64,000 bases of DNA from Hydractinia symbiolongicarpus (GCF_029227915.1 NC_079879.1:4032001-4096000); one strand, 5' to 3'. Shown: positions 36,501 through 51,500, counted from the first letter of the stretch. The notes: generated from the sequence alone by a model not told the origin. A program made the numbers and translations.

Positions 36501-39500
36501 TCATCAAAAAAATTTCGAAATATTTTTACATCGCGTGATAGCTTTCATAACAAAGATCCTTTGTGCAAAATTTCATGCGAATCGGTTCATCCAATCAAAA
36601 GTTATCGCGAATTGTTCTCCCAGTACCAAAAATTCCCCAAATCGTGACGTCATCAAAAAAATTTCGAATTTTTTTTACATCACGTGTTCATAACAAGGAT
36701 CCTTTGTGCAAAATTTCATGCGAATTGCTTCATCCGATCAAAAGTTATCGCGAATTGTTCTCCCAGTACCAAAAATTCCCCAAATCGCGACGTCATCAAA
36801 AAAATTTCGAAATATTTTTACATCACGTGATAGCTTTCATAACAATTCATAATTATTGTCAAAACTATACTTCAAGGCTCAGTTTACCCTCGTACTTAGG
36901 GATCGTTCACATATGACGGCAGCCTTCATAGGGGAGGGGGGTCTAAAAGTCTGACAAAATCTGACTTAAGAGGGGGAATCCATTTTCGCGGTCAAAAAAT
37001 AAAATCAGAAAAGTTGCATTTTTCGTGAGCTAATTTTCCTGGTTTTGAACTATTGGGGACGAGTTTCTTTTATTTTCCTAGGGGTTTGTGAAGAATTTTC
37101 AAGAACTTTTCGAAATAATATACTTCGCTGGTTCAAATCTTGGCAAAGAAAACCCGCAAATAAGCAAAAATTAATTCCCTCAATTTCTATTTCATGTCTT
37201 AAGCGTGCTTATTTCCTAGGAAATTTATACTCCCGGAAGTACTTATTTCCCGAAGGAGTCTTTATTTCCTAGGATAAGAGTACTCCCGGGAGTATCAATT
37301 TCCTGGGAAATATATACTTGGGAGTACCTTTTTCCCGGAAATAAATACTGGGGAGTACTTTTTTAGGGGAGTACTTATTTTCCGCGACACCGGTATATTG
37401 GTTAATGACTGACGTCATCAATTAGTTTATCAAATTGTTGATTAATACCTGGACAACACTTGTTGTAAGTTTTAAAAAAATTACAGAGGAGGGGTGGGGG
37501 AGCGAATCATCCCCTCTCCCTCCCCCCTCCCCCATACAGCATTGAGGAGCCCCTCAAAGGTCCAGCAGGAATAGGGTTGAAGTATTGAAGTAAAAATGTC
37601 ACAATTTTAAACATGTGTTTTACGTAGGCAGCTAACTTTCTTTGCATTTACAAAGAAACTAACCTTGTAGTAATGGGACAGCTCAATATGATACCCAAGA
37701 ACTTTGAACTTGTTACGGTTCATTTGTCAATTTTCGTTAAAGACTTGGGAATTAAAATCTTAGAACATTTGTTTAGATACCATACCTTAAAGTGTGATAA
37801 TTCTTGCTGAAGTCAACATACCTTATTTTTTCGGTGTCCTGTACTTTCATGGGAAGGCACTTTATAACATTCTTACCAGCCATACTAATCTGGCAAAGAA
37901 GAACTGTCGTAAAATATTACAAAAAACAAGCTGCCTAATTTATGAAATAAAAAGGTTCGGTTATTCAAGGCCTTGTTAACTAAAAGTGTTTTGATCTACA
38001 TCTAAAGTGGAACAAAAAATTTAGTAATTTGATGAGTAAACTCACTTCTATTTAATAATTAGTTTTCTTTAATTAACAATGTCCTTAGTTTGAATAACTG
38101 CTAGTGTTCAAACCTTTTGTGTGTGTATGTCCTACCTTCACTATTGATAAATGATTCAAAGAGTCCAGGTGACTTCAGAATGCTAATGTTTAGTGACTAA
38201 TACTGGCTACTTAACCAGTTAAGAACTTGTGAACTAAAAATACCTTCAACCCTTTTCTCAACCTTAGGCTTGACCCATAAAAATATTATATATGTAAAAA
38301 AACGTTAGCTTTCATCACTGTTTTGCAAGATCACTATTGCTAGAAACACTTAGTTTGGGCTAGACAAAGCCGTCACAAAAGATCGCAAACAAATGTAAGG
38401 TTCTTCATTGAGTGAAGATGTTTAAATTCCACTTAATCAAAAGAGCATGTTCTTTAATGTATTATGAGTCTAGCTAAAGTACAAACACGAGAAGCAAAGA
38501 ACATTGTAATATCAGCCGATAATCTTTTGGTTCGTGTATTTTTAGTTTGACTGTCTCTAATATTATGTGGAACATATAATGCCAACAAGCAACGAAAAAA
38601 TCTGCCACATTTAAAATCATTCAAGAGCATATTGCTAAAATTGAAATTTATTTCTAGCATTGCAACTTCGAACTCTTACGTAGTTAGTCTTGATTATGAT
38701 GCCTCTAAAAAAATTCTTTATCAATATTGTAAATTTTGTATACATCATAACGCATAAATAACTTATCCATACGTAATGAAAACAAATCATGTTACATAAT
38801 TCACAAGTCTGCACAAGAGGCTTCTTCTCCGGTGGCCTGGATTGACAAAAAGGAATAAGCTCCGGGGTATAAGATTGTGTCTCCGCTCCTCCCAGTATTA
38901 CACTCGGCCTCTTAAAACACCACAAGGATAAAATTAAGACTTGTTATGTAATTTTACAGACTAATTGACAAAAAAAAGCTGATGTCAATTCCACTGTTCT
39001 CATTTTTTTTTCTTTTTAATTTTAGCCGTTTTTAGAGACACTGGTAGACAATTTTTGAGTACATATCATTTTGATACATACTTAAAAAACATGAAAAGCA
39101 CTTCGTATGAGTGAAGTAAGTAAAGTAAGGCATAGCTAAAATGTCCTAGTTCAAGTACTTAAGACGCCAGAAACATATTCCGTGATCATAAAATTCAACA
39201 CATCTTCCGTGCAGAACAATAAAGTACAAAATCAGCATCCATTGTGTAATGTTCATTAAATAACTAAACTTAACAAGGGAATAGCCGTTTTGGAACAACC
39301 TTAATGATAAAAACTACAAAACCATAAGGATTACAATTAATAATCTACTAAACGCAGTCGCTTTAAAATTAACACGGCTTTTAGTTAAGTCGAATTCCAA
39401 CGTTTATTGATAACTCTTTGGCACAATCAAAGGACCTGTCGTTTCTTCAATACTAAAATCCGTGAAAAACAAACTGAATGCCAGCATTGTTAGAGAAGAG

Positions 39501-42500
39501 ATGTGTCTGTTCTAGAAATATGTATCAAGTAAATGTTGCTTTAAGCTAATTTTTAAAAACCGCTGCAAATTTTGAAGTTCATTTAACCTTTTCTTTTGCA
39601 CCTCTATATTTATTATCAATGTTATAATTACCTCCCATAGTTGTATGATCAAATAGAGGTCCGTCTCTCATTATTTCGCCTTTGCCAATTTTGCTTTTCC
39701 ACACGTATCTTTGACTAGTACTTTTATCATTCCATCCGCACGTATCAATTTCAAAGGTACAATCTTCGGGACCTGTAAAAAGAATAGAATCACTTACGAA
39801 AAGTTTTTTTATAAAAATATATATAAGGCATACGCACACATTTTCTGAATGTTTTTTTGTTTCATGCTTTGACTCTTATGTTCACCATAAATGCTCAACT
39901 GAGCGTCCTAACTCGCATAAGCCCTCTTCTCGAATAAGCTCCTAGAGGCAATTACTTAAGAATATTACTAGAATACTTTCAAGATTATTAACAACATCAG
40001 CAATGTAATTTCATGTTAAAACGACTCTCTATCCTTTAATTTAAGTAGTTCGCTATCATTTCTTTGGCGTAGAGAAATTTTACCAGTAAACATTATGTTA
40101 GTTGGCATGGCCGTTAGCAAAACGGCACCTACTACGGCAGATTTTTTTTCACTTTTTGGACTAATTATTAAATTTCGTGTATCAGTTAGGAATTAGAAAG
40201 ATTCTGACGGTATCAAAAGAGACACGGGCGCAATATCTCCCTGACGGATTAATTTAACAATTTATAAACACAAAGTATTTTCCACTGTTAAAATATCTTG
40301 TGTGCAGTATCATACAATAAATTATGTTTGCAATACCGATATCGTTATAAACGATATAAATCGTCCACACATTCATTTCAATAATGCTTAAATGCGTAGA
40401 AAGCAGAAGAGGTATTTAATTATTGTACAGTTAATTCGATAGAAACTGCTAGTTTCTTTAAATTAAACAAATAGAATTCAAAAAATCTGTGAATCTCCAA
40501 GTCCCTGAATATTATTTGTGTTAGTTGCATCTATACAAAATCTTGTACGAGAATATACAAATGTGCAGAATTAGTCTACAATAAAACATAGCATTCCACC
40601 TCTAATTTCATCGAAAAAAGTCGAAAAAGTTGCGGAACAACAAGATATTTCTAGTCAAGAATACATTCACTGCAAAATATTTTTGCCTTTTTACGAAAAT
40701 GCTATCGTATGACAGAAATAATAAAAAATATGAACAAAGTAAATAAGACAAAAATTTTTTCTATTTTTTCTCTTCTATTAACTTGTTTACGGAAGATGGT
40801 GGTACAGAGGACGGGCGTGGCTCTTGTATTTTACACAGAAATGTTCCTTTACATTTACTGCAATCATGGAAAGATAGACACGAAACTTCCACGAATGCCA
40901 CGTAACCTTTTTTTATTTCTGTTGCTTTAATTATTTGAAGATATTAAGAATTGTGAAGGGCCAGAGAGACTAGAAGATTTCGAACAAAGATATTCCATCA
41001 GAAGATGCAAATTTTAACCAAAATAAATTTCTTATCACAAGTTTATTTATTTAAGATGAAAACATCGATATTATAGGTCTCACAGAAACTCATTTCTCAG
41101 ACGAACAGGCCGACATTTTCATAATTCGGGGTATAATTTTCTGAACGGAAACCGTCAAACTGGTAAGTGTGGTGGAATTGGTATGTATGTTAAAAATCAG
41201 TTAGCTTCGAAAGAAGGGAAGACTTTGAAAACACCAACTTAGAATGTATTTAGACCGAAGTGAAATGTAAATCTGCTAAACACTTCCTTATTTGTGGTGT
41301 GTATTGACCCCCGTATGATTCTCGCTATCCGAAAGATTTTAATGATCTATTCAATGAATTGATATCATTAGCAATTGAGGATAGTAATTGTCTTGGGAAA
41401 CTTGAATGTCAACTATCTAAATAAAGACAGCTTTTAACTCTTCTAGGTTTTAAGCAAGTGATAAAATCTGCAACTACAGTATGTGACATAATAAAAACAT
41501 TGATTGATATAAAAGCCACAAACAAATCTGAGAATATTAGATCAAGTGACGTTTTCCCGACATTCTTCAGTGATCACCATTTGGTTGCATGTGTGCGTAA
41601 ATTGAATCACGCAAAATTTAAACCTAAAGAGACCGTTGTCGAGACTACACTAGTTATAATCACAATACAATGAACGCAGAACTCTAAAAATTTTATTGGC
41701 AAAATGTCTATAATTTCAAAAATGTTAACACGGCCTAGCAATATTTTAATCAAACAGTTTCCACAGTATTTAACAAACATGCTCCCTTTACTATGAAGCG
41801 TCTAAGTCGAAACCTGTACCTTGGCTAACAACCAAGACACATAGTTATAACAACTTTTAGTTGATATGTATATCTAGTATACATATTCAGTAAAAAAACA
41901 AAAAATAAAAAAAATATAATAGGGTAATTTTCTCTGCTACAGTATTTTGTGCACTATTAATTGTGTGAAATCTTATATCTTTATCCCGCCCACCCTACTC
42001 CGTATATTTGTTTTTATCAAAAAAAGCGTCATGTTTTTCTTATCTGCTTTTTGATACATTTGTAGGGGATTGTACACTAGTTGCTAAAACTTAATGTAAA
42101 AAAATGCTTGCAATATATTGTAGCGGTGGAAACTACTTTTAACGCTTATTCACAGAGTAGAATTTTTAAGCAAAAAGAGTGATGTGTGGTTTAAAGAATT
42201 ATACTGACCTCGAACTGTTTCATCCGTTCGGCAGGGTCTTGATTGCTTACTAGAACCCCAGCACCTCTTCTTTTTTGGACAATCGCGTGTTCTTTCTTGT
42301 GGGAGGAATATTCTTCCAGGCAATACGTTGCAATAAGACCAGGTTGACCATCTATTCCAGGTTGCTAGATCTTCAGTCTTTTCATCACAACTCTTTCTTT
42401 CGGTTTGAACCCGTTTCTCAATGAGTTCCCAACATTCACTGACATCTTCATGTGAACAGAATCGCTGACGAATTCTATGATACGTGTGATCAGCGTATTC

Positions 42501-45500
42501 GAGACATGGGCCCCATTTTGTCCAAGCGCTAATTGGAGTGTTGCTGCTTTCTATGAGGCGTATGATATATAAATAATTCACAACATAGTAGGGCAGTGAT
42601 GAAAAAATTATTAAGTTATTGAGTTTCTTTTATTTAAGTAGCATCCACCTTTTTGTATTTTTGATAATAGTATAGTTACAGGTAGCTGACGTGAAACTTA
42701 TGCTGACATGAAATTTCATATCGGAAATTTTAAGTCTGTGTTGGTTAAAACGCATGTTTGTTTTCTCCCAGCGCTTAAATGATTTACTATAGAAATTTAG
42801 GAAAGGTATAAATTTTAAGTTTCCCAAGCATTTTTTGCCTTAAATTCTCTAACACAACTTCGAATATTGCTGGTTTTCACAATATTTTTTTTCAGAATTG
42901 CATCTGACTCTAGATTTAAATTTCAGGTGGAAATAAAATGTTAATTAATCATCACACGTAAGCGTTAGTTTACTTATTTATAATTTTAAACAACAATGAT
43001 TCCACCGACTAAAATGCAAGTAAAAAAATCATACTGCAGTCATATAAGAGATTCAACTTGAAATAATCCATCTCTGTAGGTTTATCTCCAGGTCCGATCG
43101 ACAAGTATGACATTGTAGGATCAGTGGGAAGAATCGACGGTTTGTTCTTGTTTATCGCAAATGTATAAGCATGATAATGCATAATAGAATTGTATTCGTA
43201 GGCAACATCAAATGTTTCAGCATTACTCAACGATATTCTTTCAAATTGTACTAAAACAAACACGGTTTATGAAACTTGGTTCTCATATGTCGAAAACAAA
43301 CGATAGTGAACAAAACATTCTTACGGCAACGAAATGCATAAAAATTATAGGATAAAAGCTATCGTTCATGTCAGGCTTGAGGTCGAGGATGTCGTATTTT
43401 TAAAACTGGTTTTTATATGCCTTTGTAGTATATAAAAAAACATACATTAAAGTAACTAAAATTGGAGGAAGTTAAATTTCACGGTTTTGGAACCTTTTAT
43501 CGCTTTCGCTTCGCTATTAAGGTTTTTGTCATTCCCAATTCTTTTGTCAATTCTTCAGAACGGAAAATTTGATAGTGCAGCCATTTTCAAAATTATAAAA
43601 TCACAATTGAGTATGGGTGTGTAGAATCGTCCCATCCAAGTGTTTTTTCTGTAAACATTGGCGAGGAAATGCTTTTCATGTTAAATTTTTACCAAAATGC
43701 AAAGAGTAATGCATTCCGGGGATTCCGCCCCCCACCCCTTAACGGTTTTCTGTTAATAACTCCTTATTGCTATGTTATATGGCTATGAATCGTACTGAGT
43801 TTAAATACTTATCTATGAGACACCTGCAGGCCAAATTTTTAGGTCCCTCCCTTACTCCAAACCACCCCTAAAATCCTTATATTGGGGCAAATTTAATAAC
43901 TCCTGTTAGGATTATCCTTAGAACTTCAAACTTACAACACAACTTTCTTTTATTAAGGAGAATCATTTTGCATAATTTGGAAACGTGATTAACCCGATCT
44001 CCCGGTTTTGTCGGATTTTACCTGAAAATCGGAAAAAACGGATTTTCGGGCAATCTTAGGCAATTTTTTTGCGATCCATGTAAAAACCGAAAAATATGTT
44101 AAATAACTTTTATTTAGTTTTTAGAAACTTCAAACAGAATGCAAAAAATTCGCTCTGGAACAAAAGTAGATAAATTTTAAGAAGTTAGTGGTATTTTTAC
44201 CAAATTTTAAGCTTCTGATGACGTCATAGAAAATATGCTAACGGAAACAAAAATTTATTGCTGCCATTTTGTTCCTTTTATGACGTACTATAAGTGCGCC
44301 AAGTTTGATTCAATTTGATCAACCCTATGGAAAGTTATTGAGGAAAGGGGGCGGATTTCCCCCCTCCCCTCCCCGGTCATAGTATGTTTGAAAAACTCCG
44401 GACCGAAAAGGGTTAAAATAATTAACAAAGTACCTAAAAACGTTTTTTAAGTTAATAAAATGTCACCCTGGTATTATATCTTTTAATATGATTAAGAAGT
44501 AAGAGAACATAAAAAAGATAACACAGTAGGCTTAAAAATAAATACTGCCGTGTACTATTGTCCTTTGCCAGCAGGTACTAACCATTACTTGTAGCTAGTA
44601 GGATCAGTGCTCCTGAATGTATAACAGCCGAACTTCTGCCATAGCAGTTATTAAGCTTCGTAGGATAAAGTTAAGTTTAAATAATGAACTTTTCTTAAAA
44701 ATGGGTTTATGTTGGCGAGGTAACAGTTTATTATCATAAACGAAGTAATGATATCAGTAGTAAATCGATAACGTACCTTCATTCTTTTTTTTATCAATAT
44801 TCTCCCATATAATATTCACGTATCTGTCACGATCCGGTCGATTCATTTCATGCTGGAATCCCAATACATGAAAAAGTTCATGTGCAATAACCCACTTCTG
44901 TAAACATATATCTCTTTGTAAGGAAAGCTTCTGAAAGAACATAACATTACCTCGCCCAGCATATTCTGATGCACAACTAAAAAAGCGTTTTAATGTTAAA
45001 AACATCGAGCCATGCTGTGGTTGGATGTTAATAACAGTACAATAAAATAATAAAACAGTGCAGCCAGTTATATGATAAAACTAGATTACCACATTGGAGG
45101 TTAAATTGAGTTTATAATTGTACAGAAAGAAATGACGTAATTATTAAAGGGAACCATTAATAAAATCAAAGATGGCGTATTTTAAGACGATCTTCATTAT
45201 GTTACACTGCACGAGCTTTAACTTTCGATAGCATATAAACTTTAAATTTTGATAATAAAACAATTAGTTGCACTGTTAGGATTCTTATTGCCTTAAAACT
45301 CATTTTAGCCTCGTTCTCAGAAATTTTTTTAGCCTAGATGAGTTTCGGGCGTCCAGCCTAGCTGCGCTGTTTCTATCTATCTATCTCTCTATCTCTCTAT
45401 CGCTCTACCTATCTCCTCAGGCGATTTTAAAGATTCCGCCTGCGCTGGCGGAAATTAAAAAGTCCTTGCAGGTTAAAAAAATTCAGATTCCTGTTTGTTT

Positions 45501-48500
45501 TTAACTTTGTTCTCTATACCGTTCAAGGTCGCCAGTAACCTGTTTTGTACTGAACTTTTACAATTCTGTTCCGTCATTTGAAATATTTAATTACATGATG
45601 TATAATACAATAATGAAATACGAAGAACAACGCACCCAATCTCTGAGACAATTCGAACATGAAAAGTAGTTTTATCATCTCTTGGTATTTCCTTGAATTT
45701 GACGCAAGAGTTCATCGAAATAGATTTCATGACGTCTTTAACCAACATTTTTTCTTCGTCCTCTAAAATAAATTTGTTTTATTAAGGCTATTGTGCGATG
45801 CTTGTAATGTTACGACCTTCGACGGTTTATTTTTGACAATATTTTTTCTAGTTGAGATATAGGCGAGACATTGTGTGACTTTTTGTATGGAAGAGAGGTG
45901 AAAATGTTATTTCCACTAGTTAATCAAAATTTGGAATTGAGCTGGTTGGAAATACTTTTAAAACATTTGAAAAAAACTCATAATTTTATAATCCATAATG
46001 TTGTGGTAACGAAATTTACCCTGCTCTCGGTAAAACAGTGCTGTGAACTCTATTTTAGTGCTGTATAACCTTTTGTAAAGAAAATTGGTACGCTTACAAT
46101 CACGTCTTCTCGTTAAAACGGAAACTTCAAAATTGTGGTGAAGATTATTGCTCATATTGTGAGATTTTTCTCAGTTTTTAAAATTGTATTGTATTTTAGT
46201 ATTGTTATTTCCATGTTGCTTTAATGGACTATTTTATCTTTCATGTCTTGCAGTGCTTTTTCAATATTGGTTTTTATTTTTTATCTAAACTAGCGCATAT
46301 CGGGCTTTTTCGTGCTTTTTTCGAGTTTTCATCAAGAAATTATTTTTATATAAAAATATGATTATAGGAAGTCCGGTATTAATGACGCGTAATTAACGTG
46401 TGGGGGAATTTTTTTGAGGCCCCATATTTATTGTAAAGAGTAAAAGATATAAATATGAGAATACAAAATTTGTTGAAAACTGAAGATCAAAAGGCGGGAA
46501 ATTTTTTCACTGAATAGATTGGAATAGGAGGGAGGTAAGCTTAAGTTCGAAACAAAATGCCCAAGTAAGTTGAGATAGATAAAAAAAAGTGAGGGGAAAG
46601 AAAGCAGAATGAGAAAATGCGTAGCTGCATTTTCATTGTAATTCTCTTTATGAATATATTAACAAAACTCAGACTATGCAAAATCGATCAACGTTTCTGT
46701 GCTTTTCTATGTGAATTAAACATTTAAAGTTACTTAAATTAAGCTTCCTTCCAACACCCATCGACCTCGATGGGTGTTGCATAATGTATATCAATATATC
46801 GATGAATATTGAATAATATAGGTAGTTGCGGTGTTGTTGTGGTTTTTAAAGACAGCTATTCTGGCTGCCGTACGTTTTGCAAATTTTTTTTCGTTCAAGC
46901 ACCTAGGCACTTCCTTATGGAGGCAGTGTGAGATCTACATTTAATATACCTTAATTTCCTCCTTTATGCTCTGAATTTAACCATCGGCATAGTGCCGCAA
47001 CTATATCCCGCTATTACAATGAGCATTCTTTGTCGTTGGGACTTTTTAATTATATTTTGTAATAATCCCCGTGATGAAAATTCAGAAACGAAAGAGTTTT
47101 ATGGGGATCAACCACCATAAATAGTAACCACGCTTTGATGTACCCACGGCCACTTTTTTAATCAAAGGCAAAGGAAACAAATCTGTCCAAAGATACTATT
47201 CTACATCGAAGTTCCAGTTCTAAGAAAACTACATACAGTGCGTATTTTTATTTCCAGTTCTAGTAAATTTTAAATACTCAAATTTAGCTAACTCATAATT
47301 GACTTGAATTTTGAAATAAATTAAAAATTAGTCGTTGACAAATATTGATATGATAATAATTAACGACCCCGGGCTAGACTGCAAAATATTACCCCAGGTT
47401 TATGTGTAATATAGTGATCGCAGGTGATATTTTTGGTACAGCACAGGGTATTTAGTTGTATTGCATTTGTCTAAGTTAGGTAAAAGAAAAAAATAAGAAT
47501 TTCGGTTCAGTGATTGAAAATAATAAGTCCCTACCTTTCGTGAACACTCTGAGTAAAAATTCAACACAGTCCTGTCTAACAACATAAACATTCTATGCAG
47601 GATTTGAAAGTCCCTGTAGAAAAAATCTTTGTAAACAAAGCATTACAATGTTTGACACTAAATGTGCAATTAACGTTCAGTGACAACAAAACATTAAAAA
47701 AAATTAATATGGGCAGACCGAATGGCATGGATTTTGACTATTTTTACGTTGACTTAGTGACCAAAAAGCTGATTCAATCTGAAAATTTAGGAGCATGTAT
47801 TTGTGCTTCACATTATTCATCCTTTATTTAGTATTTTTGATAAAACTGAATACCTCATCATTGTCTTTATAGACAATATAACTAAATACCTTGCAGAACA
47901 ATTTATTGAGTTTAAAACTCAGTACTTTAACAGTAAAACTTCTTTTATGGTTCTAGCCTATGAAATGTATTGAATGAGTTAAATATATGATAATTTACAA
48001 TGCTTCTCAAAATCTGTTTTTCAGATTGTTTATATTTTAAGCTACCATTTTTCTTGAGGACACTTATAAGCGGTTCAAGCGACCTTTCGTCAAGAGGGCT
48101 TAGTCAATCAGAATGCCTAAAAAACTGCATTCTCTGGTTGTCCAAATTACTAATAACTAGACTAATAACCAGCTAATGTCATCATCGGTGTAAGGCTTGC
48201 CCTTAACAATAAGCCTATTGTCAAGTATACAACGGCCCTGAGCATACCCGAACATTTGTACCCGGCGGGTACAGATCACTGTACACTATCAAAACACCTC
48301 CTAGACATACCATTAGGCATTTGGCAGCTATCAAATCACCACCCAAGCATGCAGAGCTTACCATCAGACATGTAACAGATATCAAACTACCCCCCAGGCA
48401 TACTTCTGATCATACCATACCACCTACACCTCCAAAACATACCATATCACCTCCCATACCAGAACAACCACAACAAAACCAGCATGAGGATACCAAGACT

Positions 48501-51500
48501 GTTATGATAATAACAGGGGTCCGCCTTATCCTCGCATATATATGGCTGAAAAAATAGGCCTATTTCCTGATATAGAGCACGACAAACCTGGCAGCAGCCG
48601 CGACGGCGAGATAGAGATGTTTGGCCGCATATTCGATAACTTTAGTAGCTAACCTATGAGGGCCGCTGCCTTACTACCTTTGTTTGGCGTGGTTATATAC
48701 TCAAAATAAATACTTAGAACCCATATCTCTCACGAAATATGCCCCCATTATTTTTAAAATAGTACCAGCAGCCAGCAAACCAACTCCCTTCTTTTTATAT
48801 ATTGAATAGCTGTTGTCTACTTCCCTATAGAAAAGACGTCCCCCCCCCCCCCAAAATGAAATCTATCATAGGTGATGACATGGACCTCCTCAACCCTCCG
48901 ATCCTTTCCAATTTGGCTGCACAGATCGGCTATCTTCATCCTTACCAGCTCCCTGCCCGTATCAATAACAGTAACCGTGGTATCTCCCCGCTGTTGTTGT
49001 TGTTCCAGCGTTGTAGTCCCGGATGTTCCGGGGCATTGCGTCGATTGCTGTGAATCGTCCTTATCACCTTTATCATCCCTACCAATATCGTCCTCAGGTG
49101 TAAATACTGGATTATCAGACATTTTCTTACAATATTTTTCCCTTCATATATAATAAACAACAATGAATGCATATAGAAGTCTGATTGACCCTTATGTAGA
49201 GACCAAGCAGCTACTAGGTATGAAAGGACGCCGTCAACGCATCCAAATCTCGCATTTCCGCTCAACGATCAACCAGAACGAGGAACTCAACGTAGAAGTC
49301 CCGAACATGCCTCTGAATGATGTCATTTTTCCGGGTGCTCTCAGGCTTCTCTTTGATTTGACGCTAACGGGGACCAACACGATGCGTACCATTGTCAGCA
49401 ATATACGCAGGCGTTGATTAAGAATTTAAGTATTGCCTTAAACGAGAAAGAGGTTCAGAATATATAGGATTACAACATCCTGGCCGTGTACCTGGACTTG
49501 TGGTTACCAAAATTTGATAGGGACAACAACCTTATTATGCAAGGGATTAATCGGAACGACGGAACAATCAGACGCCTACAGGTAAGTGCTAGCGGCCATG
49601 TGGGTGCCGATGAAGAGAAGACAATCGTGGCGCACGTTTTCCATTCCTTTCAGCAAAATTTTAATTGACCTGGGCCTCCCATTCTACCCAGCGGGCTTCC
49701 ATGACAGGTAGAAGTTTGTAATACATGTGCGGCTTATGGTGACGTCATCCAGGATGCTGGGACAGCAGCGTCGGGATCTACCGCAGCCAAGGCAGCCAAC
49801 GCTGCCAACAAAATTACTAATATCAGGCTGCAGTTTGACAATCTCACTCATGAAGACCTCGCCAGCGTCATGATGTCCCGGTATGCAAGATTTGCTTGCC
49901 CATACAAAAAGGTACTTAAAATGAAGTTAGTCACCATGAAAAAGGCAGATACTAGTTATAACTTACAGATTGACGCTCCTGCTAAGTCCTTCAAGAGTGT
50001 CTTGCTATTGTTTATAGACCCAGAAAAAGTTAAATCTTATGCGGGTCTTAATGAGGCGTTTTTAAAATCCTAAGATCGAAAGTATTAATATAACAGTTGA
50101 AGGTGAGCCTAATGAACTATATTCGCATGCCATGCTTCTTAGTGACCATCTTGAGCACATTGTCAACATTTTTGGTACTCATGACTCTAATGTGACCATA
50201 GGCCAATTTTTCAATGAAATGTATACCCTATTAGTGGACTTTCGGGCATCCCCCGACAATCATCTCCATGGGTCCGGAAGACCATTACAACGTTTTTCTG
50301 AAGGCATAACTTTGCATATTAAAAAAAAGAAAGATGTAACCGGCGATTTTAGGTGTAACGTGTACGTGAACGTGTAACGGCCAGATGAATATTCTTGTTG
50401 GCAGACTGGATAGGTTGGAGTATTTATAAATGGCAACTATAGCCGTCATTATCGCGGGGGACGCAGTAAACGCCCTTCCATTTAGCAGGACTAACTTCTT
50501 GTTTTCCAAGCTCTTAGGACATGGTGAGGGGGAGCGGAAAAGACATGACCAAGCCATTGAAAAGCTTAACGCAGCTCAGGCGGAATTGACCAGGAAACGG
50601 CATGTTAAATTGGACTTGTTCAACGAACAAAGAGAGATGCAAATAAGGGCGGGCGAGAGCCTTTGGTAGCTAGACGATAGTATGTATCAATTTTATATCG
50701 CCTCGGATAATTGAAAAATTTCTACATCCACTCAACAACGCAGCAAGATTGGGAATTGGCCTTCGTTGTTGTTTCTCTATCCCTGTTAGGCTTCACGGCA
50801 TTTAAGTATTTGTAAGAACGTTTTTTATGACATATAATAAACATGTCAGAAAAATCACCACATATTGTTACCAACGAGTAGGTTGAAATACCTAGCAAAA
50901 TATACTATACCCCAGAACATCTGTGCACCGGGCGGAAAACCATCAAATTACTCGCAAAGTAGAGCCGTCTCTCCAAGAAGAAGGTAACTTATTGCCTGAG
51001 TAGGCAGCTGCTCTGGCTACGACACATAAGGGGTTCAAAACCTATGGATTATCCCCATTTTACCACTACGGTACCCAACAAAATGCATCAATTCAATCTA
51101 CTCTACATACCCCACGATCGATTGCATGGCAATACGTACAAGTATATTCTGACAGGTATTGATGTATGTTCAAGATAAAAGGTAGCTGGGCCCTTAAGAA
51201 CCAAGAAGGCTAGCGAAGTCGTGGAGATGATCAAAGATATCTACAAAGCAGGAGTCCTTCAATATCCTAAAACCTTCCAATGTGACAATGGTTCCAAATT
51301 CAAATCGGATGTAACCAAGCTGCTAAAGGGCAAAGATGTGTAGATCATGAGATCCACCACTAAATATCACCATACGTTTACAGCCTTTGTAGAATCTTAC
51401 AACAAGGTTCTTGCGGAAAGGCTCTTTAAGCTTCAACATTCCCAGTAGTTGGCTTCTGATGAGACTAGCAGTATTTGGGTGAAAAATCTATATACCATCG

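Larger units (their letters stand above)
32824..37389 (+). mobile_element. complete Ginger-type DNA transposon, 4566 bp
   Basis: Ends are imperfect terminal inverted repeats: the first ~41 bp (TGTAGCAGAAAATAAGTACT...) match the reverse complement of the last ~41 bp (TGTCGCGGAAAATAAGTACT...). The first and last ~200 bp are filled with copies of a palindromic AGTACTCCCGGGAGTACT-like motif separated by TTATTTCC. The interior encodes an integrase-type transposase and an F-box/Ulp1 protease protein on the plus strand, with about 1.5 kb of non-coding DNA after them. The element sits in the last intron of the astacin gene, opposite to its direction. The transposase region has two lesions, so this copy is probably not autonomous. 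Confidence 0.82.
32820..37393. repeat. CCGG target-site duplication flanking the Ginger element
   Basis: CCGG at 32820-32823 and again at 37390-37393 bracket a sequence that begins TGTAGC and ends GCGACA. A 4-bp duplication with TG...CA ends is what a Ginger (retroviral-integrase-like) transposase is expected to make. Confidence 0.75.
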
